NCBI GenBank assembly: GCA_028693555.1
Contig: JAQUVD010000015.1
Coordinates: forward strand, 1-64,000
DNA: 64,000 nucleotides
Origin: Hespellia sp.
GTDB taxonomy: Bacteria > Bacillota > Clostridia > Lachnospirales > Lachnospiraceae
Reading direction: 5' to 3'
Below the pieces are notes generated by a model. It had not been told where the DNA came from. It worked only from the letters and a program-made list of their open reading frames with translations, and searched no databases. The translations under genes were made by a program, and so were the position numbers. Below, one piece after another: positions 8,907 through 18,304 of the stretch (position 1 is the stretch's first letter; the number at the start of each line of letters is the position of its first letter).

Positions 8907-9426
8907 CGGTAATCTCCTCTAACCTTCCTTCAAAAACCGTCTCTTTTCCTTCATGAATCAAAAAGTCCTTTGGCGTTACAATCGATGTATGTTTTTCCCA
9001 CTCCCATACACCACACACCTGAAGCACTTCTGCAATATAGGACGAACAGGTATAATAGTTCTTCTGTCGAAACGGAATCTGCAGTAAAATAAGTGGCAAG
9101 CCCAGGATCGTGTAATGATAGTACCTTCTGTTTTGCATTGCCTGTCTCAAACGTTCTCTAATCGCTTCTTTCTGTTTCGGTGTGCAGGTAATCTCACACA
9201 CCTTATATTCTGCCATCGGATATTTTTTCAAAATACGATTTTTATCTTCTTTCTCAAACCCAGCCAGAAATGGAATCTCCGGATTTCTTCGTCCTACGCT
9301 ATAACACTCCTCTAACGTTTCGTCCATTGATAATGCAACATGTATATATTTCTGCTTTAGCACTTTTCGAATGATACCCGCAAAGATTCCCGGTGTGCTC
9401 ACAAATGCAATATATATCTTTGTCAT
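8860..9426 (-). CDS. Permuted papain-fold (NlpC/P60-like) protein
   Basis: A 188-residue protein. A histidine in KYIHVALSMD and a later cysteine in YTCSSYIAEVL, in that order, fit the permuted papain-like (YiiX/YebB type) fold of cysteine amidases, but the exact substrate is unknown. The ATG at 9426 is chosen because GGGAGA lies ten bases before it; the reading frame continues further upstream only by running into the glycosyltransferase gene. The 3' end overlaps the start of the flippase-like gene. A role on an envelope lipid or peptide is inferred from the neighbours. Confidence 0.7.
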   Translation of the reverse strand: MTKIYIAFVSTPGIFAGIIRKVLKQKYIHVALSMDETLEECYSVGRRNPEIPFLAGFEKEDKNRILKKYPMAEYKVCEITCTPKQKEAIRERLRQAMQNRRYYHYTILGLPLILLQIPFRQKNYYTCSSYIAEVLQVCGVWEWEKHTSIVTPKDFLIHEGKETVFEGRLEEITDGRAEKPRKVQYIYG

Positions 9427-9458
9427 CTTGTACTTTCTCCCATCTTGAATGAACATTA

Positions 9459-10481
9459 TCACTGGAACTGCACTACTTTTTTCGCCATCCGATAACCGGA
9501 CAAAGTAGCCCACCCTCCGATTTTCCCGGGAAGATATGTAAATCCGCTTAATGTTCCGTATTTTAATTTTGTATAAAGCTTCCGGTCTCTCGCTTTGATT
9601 TCCTGCCACAATTGCCGGCGCTTTCTGTATGCATCCTCGGTCTGGATCAGTAGCAGATGAATCGATGAAATCGCCATCATAATGGAGATATTTCTACACA
9701 GATATGCCGCCAGTTTCGGATAACGCAGCTTTACTTCTGTTAAGTCCGTCTGCCGGCTGACAATCTTCGTCACCTTGATCTGCTGATCAATTCGTTTCAT
9801 TAAGACATTTTCGTTGACGGATTGATCTTCTCGTCCCAGATAGTAATGATAAAGGTCAATGTCGAGATAAAAAATGCGTTCTACATACGGAAGCGGCTGA
9901 TTTGCAAATATATTATCCACATAAAATGTGTGTTCCGGTAAATGTACCCCACATCCTTTTAAGACTTCTGTCTTATAGACCAAGGCATGCATAATCAGGT
10001 ACTGTGACGGCCTGAAATGTCCCATCTCATTCCATGTACATAGTTGCCCGATTGGAAAAAGATTTCTGTAATTCATCACCTTTGTCCTGCCCTCTTCCAA
10101 ATGATCATATACATAATTGCATACCACCAGATCCGGCGCATCTTTTCTATTTTCAAAGTTTCGCAGCGTGCGCATCAGCTTTTCAAGTGCATCACCGTCA
10201 AACCAGTCATCCGAATCAACAACCTTAAAATACATCCCATCAGCAAGCTGCATACCCGCATTTACCCCGGAACCGTGTCCTCCGTTTTCCTTATGTATTG
10301 CATGTACGATATTTGGATATGTGCGCTCATACTCATCTGCTATCTTGCCGGTGTCATCCGATGAGCCATCATCAATGATCAAGATCTCAATCTCATTGCC
10401 TGCCGGCAATAGAGACTCGATACAACGTTTCATATAGTCCTGTGAATTAAAGCAAGGGACCGTTACTGTCAACAATTTCAT
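9459..10481 (-). CDS. Family 2 glycosyltransferase
   Basis: A 340-residue GT-A type transferase. The N-terminal domain begins TVTVPCFNSQDYM and contains the nucleotide-sugar aspartates in IDDGSSDDTG and the metal-binding KVVDSDDWFDGDAL motif, all standard for GT2. The C-terminal third is less conserved and has no clear membrane segment. AAGGAGATATAAGTT precedes the ATG. It is the first gene of an operon with the papain-fold and flippase-like genes, suggesting a cell-surface lipid or polymer modification; donor and acceptor are unknown. Confidence 0.88.
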   Translation of the reverse strand: MKLLTVTVPCFNSQDYMKRCIESLLPAGNEIEILIIDDGSSDDTGKIADEYERTYPNIVHAIHKENGGHGSGVNAGMQLADGMYFKVVDSDDWFDGDALEKLMRTLRNFENRKDAPDLVVCNYVYDHLEEGRTKVMNYRNLFPIGQLCTWNEMGHFRPSQYLIMHALVYKTEVLKGCGVHLPEHTFYVDNIFANQPLPYVERIFYLDIDLYHYYLGREDQSVNENVLMKRIDQQIKVTKIVSRQTDLTEVKLRYPKLAAYLCRNISIMMAISSIHLLLIQTEDAYRKRRQLWQEIKARDRKLYTKLKYGTLSGFTYLPGKIGGWATLSGYRMAKKVVQFQ

Positions 10482-10580
10482 AACTTATATCTCCTTGTGC
10501 TGTTATTTTTAGTAGCCTTATTAAGTATAACGCACGAACCTAAACATTTTTCTTCAAATTTCATAAGTTTTTCTTAATTT

Positions 10581-11471
10581 TTATCTTAGCATGATATCTC
10601 CATCTTTTGTCTGCACGATCAGGCTCTTTGTATCATCGCTTCCCTTTTTATCATAAAGCTGTTTTTCAACGTTGTTTGCATCCTCCGTTGTCCTTCCACC
10701 GAGTTGATGAGATGCATCGATTTCTCCATATTTCGTTTCCGCAGAAATGGAGATGGCATCGCTACAATCCGGATTCAGTTTGATATCAATCGAACCGTAT
10801 TTGCTCTGAACATCAACTGTCTTTTCTATCAGAATATTCGTTGCACTGAGTTCGCCATCTTTTATTTGTATACTTCCCTGCTTCAATTCTGTGTCAATCA
10901 GATTCAGATCTCCATAACTCTGGTGAATCTCCATATTGTCTGCATGAACTCCCTGTAAAAAAACATCTCCGTCTGTTACCTGAATACTGCAATCTTTCAG
11001 TTGATTCTTTTCAGGAACATAAAGCCGGACGATATTTTGTTCTTCCAACGCCTCTTCATTGCCGAAGAGATAACTCAAAAAGCGAATATCTATGTGTACC
11101 TCAGAAGAAACTCCCACATCTGCTGACTCCTGAAGCAACAAGGTATCACCCTTCTGTTCATTCGTAAATGTATTCTGCTGATTGTTTTCATCTAAGTTGT
11201 AAGACAGATAGTAGTGATCATCTCCTGACAGTGCCAGCTCGAAATCAATATTTTCTAAATCAACCTTAAGATTTCGGATCTCTTCTATCTTTGTTTTGCT
11301 CATCGATTCACCACGATGATCCGCTTGCATAGCTGCTGCGCTCATTTCATTCAAATCTGCTTCTTTTACATAGGTTCTTCCGCCCAAAACGCTTCCCACG
11401 CCTAGAAGTCCGAGCCCGACACCGCACATTACTACACCCGCACAAATGAAATATTTTGTTCTATTCTTCAT
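10581..11471 (-). CDS. DUF4097-family membrane-anchored beta-repeat protein
   Basis: A 296-residue protein with an N-terminal hydrophobic segment (about residues 8-32, rich in Gly/Val/Leu) and then a repetitive beta-rich region with recurring SYGD, KDGE, KYGS, KYGE and KDGD turns. This is the pattern of the DUF4097 adhesin-like beta-helix domain. It probably sits outside the membrane. It is the third gene after a PadR regulator and a DUF1700 protein, a widespread trio in Firmicutes linked by genome context to envelope state. GGAGG lies before the ATG. The molecular function is unknown. Confidence 0.82.
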   Translation of the reverse strand: MKNRTKYFICAGVVMCGVGLGLLGVGSVLGGRTYVKEADLNEMSAAAMQADHRGESMSKTKIEEIRNLKVDLENIDFELALSGDDHYYLSYNLDENNQQNTFTNEQKGDTLLLQESADVGVSSEVHIDIRFLSYLFGNEEALEEQNIVRLYVPEKNQLKDCSIQVTDGDVFLQGVHADNMEIHQSYGDLNLIDTELKQGSIQIKDGELSATNILIEKTVDVQSKYGSIDIKLNPDCSDAISISAETKYGEIDASHQLGGRTTEDANNVEKQLYDKKGSDDTKSLIVQTKDGDIMLR

Positions 11472-11477
11472 CCTGCA

Positions 11478-12065
11478 TTACCTCCTGACCTTTCCACTTA
11501 TTTTTCCCGCCAGCACTGCAATGCCTTTCCCAATCCATTTGCACAGCGCTATTACAAAAATTCCCAATAATATGCTAATCCCAATGCCAAGCAGCCCGAC
11601 TCCAATTAAGATCAATGCGCCGGGAATGGAAACTAAGCTGGCAATCATTCCGCGAACCAGCACCTTACCTGCAACAATCACGATACTAAATACTCCAACA
11701 AATCCACAGAGCAGTACGCATGCAACACAGATAATCCCTGTTCCAATTACTGCTACTGCTGTAAATAGTAACGGAAGACCGATTGGTGCCGCAAAAATTG
11801 CCAAAATCGCAATTAAAATATTTTTTCCGATTGACGATGGTTTCTGCTGTACGCTATCGTCCGCCAATTGTTTTCCCAAAAGCTGCCCTAGCAGTTCCGA
11901 CGCTGCCTGCTTTGGTGTCCCCAGCTCCTGTATTGCATTTTCTACATTTCCGTCCCCCACTTCATCAAAATACTCTGTGAAGTAGTCCATTGTATTTTGA
12001 TAATCCTCTGGCGACAGCCGCTTGAGATACTTTTTCATCTGTTCCAAATACTCTGTCTTCGTCAT
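11478..12065 (-). CDS. DUF1700 membrane protein
   Basis: A 195-residue protein. The soluble N-terminal domain begins MTKTEYLEQMKKYLKRL and contains YFDEVGD and ELGTPKQAA, the DUF1700 (HAAS-like) signature; four or more hydrophobic stretches follow from about residue 80. The start at 12065 is set by AAGGAGGGG and by the ATGA overlap with the PadR stop. Proteins of this family are encoded beside PadR regulators and are thought to act as membrane partners in signalling. It lies 7 bases before the DUF4097 gene. Confidence 0.85.
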   Translation of the reverse strand: MTKTEYLEQMKKYLKRLSPEDYQNTMDYFTEYFDEVGDGNVENAIQELGTPKQAASELLGQLLGKQLADDSVQQKPSSIGKNILIAILAIFAAPIGLPLLFTAVAVIGTGIICVACVLLCGFVGVFSIVIVAGKVLVRGMIASLVSIPGALILIGVGLLGIGISILLGIFVIALCKWIGKGIAVLAGKISGKVRR

Positions 12066-12379
12066 GCCCTGACCCCTCCTTCTATAATTCCTTCTAGTGC
12101 GTCCCGATAAGATACCCATTCCTCTTTTAAATAGTTCAGCTGCTTTTTCCCTTCTTCTGTCATAGAATAATACTTTCTCTTTCTGCCCTGAAACTCACCT
12201 GTATAAGTGGTGAGATACCCGCTCTTCTGAAGCTTACTCAAAATCGGGTATAATGTAGATTCCTTAATGTTCGCGACTAATTTGACTGTCTGGCTAATCT
12301 CATATCCGTAGGAATCCTGCCCATCCACGACCGCGAGAATAATGCATTCAATCATTAATGATGATACTGGATAATACAA
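12062..12379 (-). CDS. PadR-family transcriptional regulator
   Basis: A 105-residue winged-helix regulator containing ILAVVDGQDSYGYEIS, ESTLYPILSKLQKSGYL and GRKRKYYSMTEEGKK, the conserved PadR signature, with a C-terminal dimer helix. The start is a TTG codon at 12379, supported by an AAGGAGGAG site seven bases upstream. The gene overlaps the DUF1700 gene by four bases, so it heads a PadR-DUF1700-DUF4097 operon that it probably represses; the AT-rich repeats upstream are candidate operators. Confidence 0.88.
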   Translation of the reverse strand: MYYPVSSLMIECIILAVVDGQDSYGYEISQTVKLVANIKESTLYPILSKLQKSGYLTTYTGEFQGRKRKYYSMTEEGKKQLNYLKEEWVSYRDALEGIIEGGVRA

Positions 12380-12403
12380 ATAATCTCCTCCTTCTTGTGT
12401 AAA

Positions 12404-12447
12404 TTTTTTATATATAATATTTTTATATATTGAATATTTATATATAG
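12404..12447 (-). promoter_or_regulatory. AT-only direct repeats upstream of padR
   Basis: Three copies of an ATATATAAA(T/A)ATT-like unit follow one another at about 15-base spacing directly before the padR ribosome binding site. The spacing and position suit an operator for PadR autoregulation or an AT-rich promoter. There is no direct evidence for binding. Confidence 0.4.
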
Positions 12448-12492
12448 AATAACCCCTGCAATCCGATTTGTCAATCCCTGATTGCAGAGGTT

Positions 12493-12529
12493 ATAAAAGC
12501 TGCCACACAATTGAATTATGTGGCAGCTT
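12493..12529 (-). terminator. Rho-independent terminator after the anti-sigma gene
   Basis: On the minus strand AAGCTGCCACA pairs with TGTGGCAGCTT around a short AT-rich loop and is followed by TTAT. It lies 37 bases beyond the stop of the gene ending at 12566. Confidence 0.75.
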
Positions 12530-12565
12530 CATTTCATCCTATTCTTTTATCCTATCTCATTCTTA

Positions 12566-14050
12566 TTACTGCCGGATATCCACATATCCCATCTTCAATG
12601 CTTCCTCTGTAAAGCTGGTTGTCCCTCCACTCGTTGATAAATTCAAATACATCTTATCTAACTCATCTTCATTTACAATGCCTGCAATGTGAAGTGTCAC
12701 ACTTTCTTGTGGCATTAAAGACGTAATATAGTTATTGTTACGTGTTCCGCCATGGATATCATAATACACCATCTCGCCAAGTGGACTTGAACCTTCATAC
12801 GATATCGCATTCGTTTGATCGTCTCCATCTTCCTTTGCACGATCGTAGAATGTATACACACCGTCCTTTTCCACCGCTCGGTTGAATGTTCCGAAATAAA
12901 TAACATCCTTTAATTCTGTCTCACTGGTATTTTTTAATTCAATCGTGACATAGACTAGTTTTTGTGGTATTTCTTCTGTGCGTACAATGTTATCCAGATT
13001 ATTGATTCCATCGCCTGTTTTCAGATAGTAAATTTTGTTCGAAATCAAGTTCCCTTCTGCATCGATTTGCGATGTAATTTCACTGTCACCTGCATATGCC
13101 GGGTCCAGTATCGAAATATTATCCAGAATCTGCACATCCGTCACCGTTGCATCGATACATTCTGTCTCAAGCCAGTCTGTTGTATCCGTAGCTGCAACCG
13201 TTTCCATTGGAAATGTGTCTCCGATCTTATGCAGATTTTTCATTTCTTGTGCAGTTACCGTCTGCTTCTCCCCCATTCCTTCCAGTGGATCTCCGTCCTG
13301 CTTTAAAAGAGTGCTCCATGAACCTATATCGGAAACCTTTTGCATCTCTTGTGTCCCTGTTACTTTGAGATTTTCTGCAATCTTGATTGCTTCGTCCTTT
13401 GACACATCCTCGCCGATAAATATCTCTAATATCTGCCAATACTCTGGATAAGCAATATATATTTTCTTATTAAAACTGTTTTGATTCTCCGCAATGATAT
13501 CTTTTTCAAGATAGATTCCATCCTGTCCATTCACAGAAATACCTTCACTTGCTATGACATTTGTATCTACAAGTGGCAGTTGATCCGCTGATAAATTTTC
13601 ATCCATTGCAATGGTAGCAATCGAAATACCTCCCGTATAAGGTGTGTTTTCATAAAAATATTTTGACATGCCATCTTCCGGCCGCACCATACCATCTGGC
13701 AGATACTGTGGATCAATAGACAACACCGGAATCTCTGCCGGCACTTCCAGCTTCTCATCTGCATCGGCTGTATCTGTCTTTATAACCCCCGCCTTCAGAC
13801 CATACGCCCCCTCTTTCTGCATTTGGAGCTGATACAATTTCACACCTGCATATGCGGTGCCGCCCAGTGCAAGTGACGCTGCCAGTGCAATCACCGCCAC
13901 TTTTTTCCAGCTTCGTTTATACGTTCTTCTCTGCGATGTTTTTCCCTGCTGCTCTTCTGATAACTGTTTTGCAACTTCCTTCTCCATCATTTCCCTCATC
14001 TGATTCGGCATCTCAGGAAATTCCTCTTTTAAATGATTCAAATTTAACAT
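12566..14050 (-). CDS. Membrane anti-sigma factor-like protein (DUF4179/DUF4367-like)
   Basis: A 494-residue protein with a short charged cytoplasmic N-terminal part, one membrane segment (about residues 50-70, after KRSWKK) and a large extracellular region. The outside region includes a DUF4367-like stretch around EIFIGEDVSKDEAIKIAENL and a beta-rich C-terminal part. Its start overlaps the 3' end of the sigma factor gene and has GGAGG before the ATG. This pairing is typical of anti-sigma factors that hold an ECF sigma factor until an outside signal arrives. No zinc-binding anti-sigma motif was seen, so the role rests mainly on context and topology. Confidence 0.7.
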   Translation of the reverse strand: MLNLNHLKEEFPEMPNQMREMMEKEVAKQLSEEQQGKTSQRRTYKRSWKKVAVIALAASLALGGTAYAGVKLYQLQMQKEGAYGLKAGVIKTDTADADEKLEVPAEIPVLSIDPQYLPDGMVRPEDGMSKYFYENTPYTGGISIATIAMDENLSADQLPLVDTNVIASEGISVNGQDGIYLEKDIIAENQNSFNKKIYIAYPEYWQILEIFIGEDVSKDEAIKIAENLKVTGTQEMQKVSDIGSWSTLLKQDGDPLEGMGEKQTVTAQEMKNLHKIGDTFPMETVAATDTTDWLETECIDATVTDVQILDNISILDPAYAGDSEITSQIDAEGNLISNKIYYLKTGDGINNLDNIVRTEEIPQKLVYVTIELKNTSETELKDVIYFGTFNRAVEKDGVYTFYDRAKEDGDDQTNAISYEGSSPLGEMVYYDIHGGTRNNNYITSLMPQESVTLHIAGIVNEDELDKMYLNLSTSGGTTSFTEEALKMGYVDIRQ

Positions 14051-14523
14051 CTCACTGCCTCCTTCCCTTCGAGCATCTCTCGTAATTTTGTTCTCGCCTT
14101 GTACAATCTGTTTTTGATTGCACTTTCTGTTGTATCTTCAATCGCCGCAATCTCTTTGATTGAAAATCCCTCCGCATAATAGAGGGATACGACCAGCCGC
14201 ATGTCTCTCGGCAATTTCGAAATAGCCTGATACAAGTCTGAATAATCTTCCTCTATATTCGCAGCCGTATCAGACAGCGCATCAAACGATACCAGCTTTT
14301 TCTCTTTTCGCATGATCAGATAGCATTCATTCATAAGAATCCTCACAATCCAGGTCTTTGCAAACTGATCCTTCTTTAGTGTGTGCAGATTTGAAAAGGC
14401 CTTTACAATCATCTCCTGTATGGCATCCGCGCAATCCGCATCATTATATAAGAGTGATTTTGCAACTCTATATAGACTCTCTTCGGAAGAAAGAATCAGC
14501 TCTCCCAATTGTTGTTTTGTCAT
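14044..14523 (-). CDS. ECF-type RNA polymerase sigma factor
   Basis: A 159-residue two-domain sigma factor. Region 2 contains LLYNDADCADAIQEMIVKAF and TWIVRILMNECYL; region 4 contains DMRLVVSLYYAEGFSIKEIA and the recognition helix ESAIKNRLYKARTKLRE. The ATG at 14523 is preferred, with AAAGGA upstream; a TTG further upstream is possible. The anti-sigma-like membrane gene overlaps its 3' end, so the two form a sigma/anti-sigma unit. Confidence 0.9.
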   Translation of the reverse strand: MTKQQLGELILSSEESLYRVAKSLLYNDADCADAIQEMIVKAFSNLHTLKKDQFAKTWIVRILMNECYLIMRKEKKLVSFDALSDTAANIEEDYSDLYQAISKLPRDMRLVVSLYYAEGFSIKEIAAIEDTTESAIKNRLYKARTKLREMLEGKEAVRC

Positions 14524-14675
14524 ATGTTTGTTTTCCTTTCTGCCGGCCTGCAAATGTTTGTTACATCAATTAGATGCATGAAGATGGCATTTGGTCTCTG
14601 ACTTTTTGTACTTTGGCGAATGAAATAATCTATCTAATGGGGTTAATTGCAACATTCTAATGCTATATTTACAGC

Positions 14676-14712
14676 AAAAAAGTCAGGAACTTTGTATCGT
14701 TCCTAACTTTTT
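14676..14712 (-). terminator. Terminator of the nucleoside operon/HAD gene
   Basis: On the minus strand AAAAAGTTAGGAAC pairs with GTTCCTGACTTTTT around an eight-base loop and runs into a T stretch. It lies just after the stop of the HAD phosphatase gene at 14720. Confidence 0.88.
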
Positions 14713-14719
14713 AACATTT

Positions 14720-15370
14720 CTATAAGAGATCAATCACTTCTGTCAAATTTTCACACACTTTATAGGTTCTATTTAAAACGTCGTCAGTTACCTGCACTTG
14801 ATCCGGAATATGTATCACCTTTGCACCTACATGATAGCCCGCCAAAATTCCAGCCGGACTATCTTCAATCACCAGACAGTCTTTCGAATCAACTCCAACA
14901 CGCCTTGCCGCCTCCAGATAAATATCTGGTTCAGGTTTGCTTGCCTCCACAGTATCACCATAAACTACAGCCTGAAAATATTCATATATACCTGTCTGTT
15001 TTAAATATCTTTCCGCCGTTTTCCGGCTCGTTGATGTTGCAACTGCCAACTGAATCCGATGTTCTTTCGCATATTTCAAAAGCTCATAGACTCCTGGCTT
15101 AACAGGAAGCCCATTCTTTGCAATATCCGCCTCCATATATTCCGTTTTCTTTTCGCGAAATTTTTTATACGGAAAATCCATACCAAACCGTTCCAGATAT
15201 AATTGAGTTCTCACACGCAGATTCTGTCCTTTATAACTATTTATAAAGGACACCGGCAGATCCAGTTCCCATTCTGCCGCTGCCTTCACCCATGCCTCGG
15301 TTGTCAGGCGCTCTGTATCAAACAAAACGCCATCCATATCAAATAGTATTCCTTTGACTCTATCTGCCAT
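14720..15370 (-). CDS. HAD-family phosphatase/phosphomutase (paralogue 1)
   Basis: A 216-residue HAD enzyme of the beta-phosphoglucomutase/GPH type. Motif I is FDMDGVLFDTE with the nucleophile aspartate near residue 11, motif II is the TSTS segment, the lysine is in SKPEPDIYLEAA and motif III is VIEDSPAG. A helical cap lies between. It probably dephosphorylates a small sugar phosphate. It follows the DeoR gene by 23 bases and would be the last gene of the nucleoside operon. It is a close paralogue of the protein at 31574-32236, aligning without gaps over nearly the whole length and, by eye, about two-thirds identical. Confidence 0.88.
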   Translation of the reverse strand: MADRVKGILFDMDGVLFDTERLTTEAWVKAAAEWELDLPVSFINSYKGQNLRVRTQLYLERFGMDFPYKKFREKKTEYMEADIAKNGLPVKPGVYELLKYAKEHRIQLAVATSTSRKTAERYLKQTGIYEYFQAVVYGDTVEASKPEPDIYLEAARRVGVDSKDCLVIEDSPAGILAGYHVGAKVIHIPDQVQVTDDVLNRTYKVCENLTEVIDLL

Positions 15371-15393
15371 TGTCTTCCTCCAGTAAAACAGTC

Positions 15394-16176
15394 TTATGGT
15401 ACTATATTTAATTCAATTCCCTTCGACCTGATAATGTCAATCCATTCTTCTGTAATATTTTTATCCGTAATAATTCGATCAAAACAATCAATATTCGTCA
15501 CAAAACATGGCTTTATTGTTCCAAATTTGCTAGAATCCACAAGCAATATTTTTTCTGCTCCAGACTCTATGATTGCCTGTTTTAACTCCAGCTCGTAATT
15601 ATTCATACAAGTGACACCCATTTTGTCATGCACACCTGCTGCCGAAGCAAACACTTTTGTTGCCCGAATTCTTTTTATCAATGAAATATTTTCCGGAGAC
15701 TCAAAAAGTGTTGTATCCGGATGATAATATCCACCTCCGAAAATGATAGAAATATTCGAATTGTTACATATTTTGTTTAAAATATTTAAATTACAAGTAA
15801 ATATTGTTGACTTTGTATCCCTGTCGATATTATCCGCTAAATATTCCACTGTTGATCCATTATCAATAATTACACAGTCATCCTGCTGAACCAATGATGC
15901 CGCAAACTTTCCAATCTGCTCTTTCTCTTCTTTATGAGATAACGTTGCCTTAGAAAGTTGATATTCATCTTCCATATCATTTAAGGAATATTGAGCATTT
16001 AATACAGCTGCTCCCGGTATGTCTAAAATAATATTTTTGGCTCTTAATTCTTCCAAATCCCTACGCACTGTCATTTCCGAAACGTCTAGCATGTGGGTTA
16101 AATCACGAATCGTTGCACCATTTTGTTTTTTCAGTATTTCTATCAATTGAATTAATCTGTCATTTTTTTTACTCAC
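15394..16176 (-). CDS. DeoR-family transcriptional regulator
   Basis: A 260-residue regulator. The N-terminal helix-turn-helix contains IRDLTHMLDVSEMTVRRDLE; the C-terminal sugar-phosphate sensor domain contains IDNGSTVEYLA and KIFVDSSKFG-like residues (here ILLVDSSKFG). The start is a GTG codon at 16176 with AGAGG eight bases upstream. It lies at the distal end of the deoC-to-tkt gene run and most likely controls that operon in response to a pentose or deoxyribose phosphate; the palindrome before deoC is a candidate site. A 145-base gap separates it from tkt, so it may also have its own promoter. Confidence 0.88.
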   Translation of the reverse strand: MSKKNDRLIQLIEILKKQNGATIRDLTHMLDVSEMTVRRDLEELRAKNIILDIPGAAVLNAQYSLNDMEDEYQLSKATLSHKEEKEQIGKFAASLVQQDDCVIIDNGSTVEYLADNIDRDTKSTIFTCNLNILNKICNNSNISIIFGGGYYHPDTTLFESPENISLIKRIRATKVFASAAGVHDKMGVTCMNNYELELKQAIIESGAEKILLVDSSKFGTIKPCFVTNIDCFDRIITDKNITEEWIDIIRSKGIELNIVP

Positions 16177-16321
16177 ATAAATTACCTCTCACAAAATATA
16201 TTTTCTTTACAAACTGCTACTATAATAAAAATCGCATTCTATTGTCTACACAAGTCACAGATTTCTCAATTTCTAGCCACAAGCCTATCATTTCTATTAT
16301 AACATATTTTTCTATTACTTA

Positions 16322-18304
16322 TTATAAAAAATTTTTTAGATGCTCGACAACTTGTTCTGTTGTAAAACCATACTTGCTGAACAACTCATCTGCCGGTGCC
16401 GAAGCTCCAAATGTATCCATTGTAATATAGCATCCATCCACACCGATGTATCTTCCCCACGACATACTGCAGCCTGCTTCGATAACTGCTCTCTTTACTG
16501 CGGCTTTGGGAATGATTGTCTCTTTATATTCTGTCGTTTGCTCCTCAAAAAGATCAAGGCACGGCATACTTATCACACGGATTGAAGTCCCCTGTTTTTC
16601 CATTATTTCTGCTGCTTCGACTGCAAGAGATACTTCAGATCCTGTTGCTATCAACAATAGATCTATCTTGCTCCCCGATTCTTTTTTTAAGATATATCCC
16701 CCCTTCAGTGCCTCCTTACTTGTGTTTTCCAGCACCGGAAGATTTTGTCTGGATAGTACAATACAAGTTGGCGTCTTTTTAGAACGAATAGCACTGCACC
16801 ATGCCGCCTTTGTTTCTATCTCATCTGCCGGTCTGAATACATGCATGTTCGGAAGTGCCCGCAGCATTGTAAGCTGTTCAACAGGCTCGTGTGTCGGTCC
16901 GTCCTCTCCCACACCTATGCTGTCATGTGTTAAAATAGAAATCATTGGTATTCCCATAAGCGAGGACAGTCGCAGCATCGGTTTCATGTAATCAACGAAT
17001 ACAAAGAATGTTGCTATATATGTGCGCATTCCTCCGTATAGTAAAATTCCATTTGCAATGGCTGTCATTCCCAACTCTCTTACACCAAAATGAATATTCC
17101 TGCCCTCAGGATGAGTCGCTGAAAACTCTAGTTCCCCCCTCATAACTGTCTTATTGGATGGCCCTAGATCAGCAGAGCCTCCAACTAGATTTGGTAATTT
17201 ATTCTTAATATAATTTAAGGCATTTCCCGAAATGCTTCTTGTCGCTTCCGGCTTCATACTTCTTTCCCAAAAATCCTTGTCATCAATCAGACTATCTTTA
17301 CAGCTTTCATCATAAGCAAGATCCAATGATGCCTTTAATTCTGGATAATTCTCACAATAGGCTGCAAACATTTTATTCCATTCTGATTCTTTCACTGCCC
17401 CCTTTTCTGCCACCGTGCGATAATGCGCATACACTTCCTGCGGCACTGCAAAAGCTTCTTCCAACGGCCAATTCAGATTTTTTCTTAAAACTTTTATATT
17501 TTCTTCACCGAGGGGTTCTCCATGTGCCGATGCACGTCCCTCTTTAGCAGGGACTCCGTATCCTATTTTAGTTGTAATCTTAATAAAAGATGGTTTTTCC
17601 TTCTCTGCTTTCGCCTGTTCAATTGCTTTTCCAATCGCATCCAGATTATTTCCATCCTCAACTGTAATCACCTGAAATCCAAATGCCTCAAAGCGTTTCG
17701 GAACATCTTCTGTGAACGCTATTTCTGTATTTCCTTCAATGGTAATCGAATTAGAATCATACAAAACAATCAGTTTATCCAACTTATTTGTTCCTGCAAG
17801 GGACATAACTTCAGAAGAAATTCCTTCCATCAGGCATCCATCGCCACACAGAACATAGGTATAATGATCAAATATCGGGAATCCATCCCTGTTATACACT
17901 GCAGCCTGATGTTTCTCTGCCATTGCCATTCCAACCGCCATTCCGAGACCGGCACCTAATGGTCCGGTTGTTGCCTCCACCCCGACAGTATGCCGATACT
18001 CCGGATGCCCCGGTGTCAATGAGTCCAGTTGACGAAATCTTTTTAGTTCATCAATTCCAAGGTTTCCATAGCCAAACAAATGTAAAAGTGAATACAACAT
18101 AGCCGAACCGTGTCCTGCTGATAAAATAAATCGATCCCGATTCATCCATTTCGGATTCTGTGGATTGTGATTCATATGATGAGCCCATAGTTCATAGGCG
18201 ATTGGTGCTGCTCCAAGCGGAAGTCCGGGATGTCCCGAATTTGCTTTCTGTATTGCATCTGCTGATAATATTCTAATGGCTTCTACCGCTAAATTTTCTT
18301 TCAT
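16322..18304 (-). CDS. tkt: Transketolase
   Basis: A full-length single-chain transketolase of 660 residues. The thiamine diphosphate domain contains [15 protein letters not shown], then [12 protein letters not shown] with the metal-binding segment; the pyrimidine domain contains DLGPSNKT and [13 protein letters not shown]. It moves two-carbon units between pentose and triose/hexose phosphates. It overlaps the upstream ABC permease by four bases, so it is in the nucleoside operon, where it would consume ribose 5-phosphate together with the transaldolase-like protein. Confidence 0.95.
   Translation of the reverse strand: MKENLAVEAIRILSADAIQKANSGHPGLPLGAAPIAYELWAHHMNHNPQNPKWMNRDRFILSAGHGSAMLYSLLHLFGYGNLGIDELKRFRQLDSLTPGHPEYRHTVGVEATTGPLGAGLGMAVGMAMAEKHQAAVYNRDGFPIFDHYTYVLCGDGCLMEGISSEVMSLAGTNKLDKLIVLYDSNSITIEGNTEIAFTEDVPKRFEAFGFQVITVEDGNNLDAIGKAIEQAKAEKEKPSFIKITTKIGYGVPAKEGRASAHGEPLGEENIKVLRKNLNWPLEEAFAVPQEVYAHYRTVAEKGAVKESEWNKMFAAYCENYPELKASLDLAYDESCKDSLIDDKDFWERSMKPEATRSISGNALNYIKNKLPNLVGGSADLGPSNKTVMRGELEFSATHPEGRNIHFGVRELGMTAIANGILLYGGMRTYIATFFVFVDYMKPMLRLSSLMGIPMISILTHDSIGVGEDGPTHEPVEQLTMLRALPNMHVFRPADEIETKAAWCSAIRSKKTPTCIVLSRQNLPVLENTSKEALKGGYILKKESGSKIDLLLIATGSEVSLAVEAAEIMEKQGTSIRVISMPCLDLFEEQTTEYKETIIPKAAVKRAVIEAGCSMSWGRYIGVDGCYITMDTFGASAPADELFSKYGFTTEQVVEHLKNFL

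Noticed and set aside
9427..9609. Longer N terminus for the papain-fold protein
   Set aside because: It would overlap the glycosyltransferase gene by about 150 bases; a good ribosome binding site supports the start at 9426.
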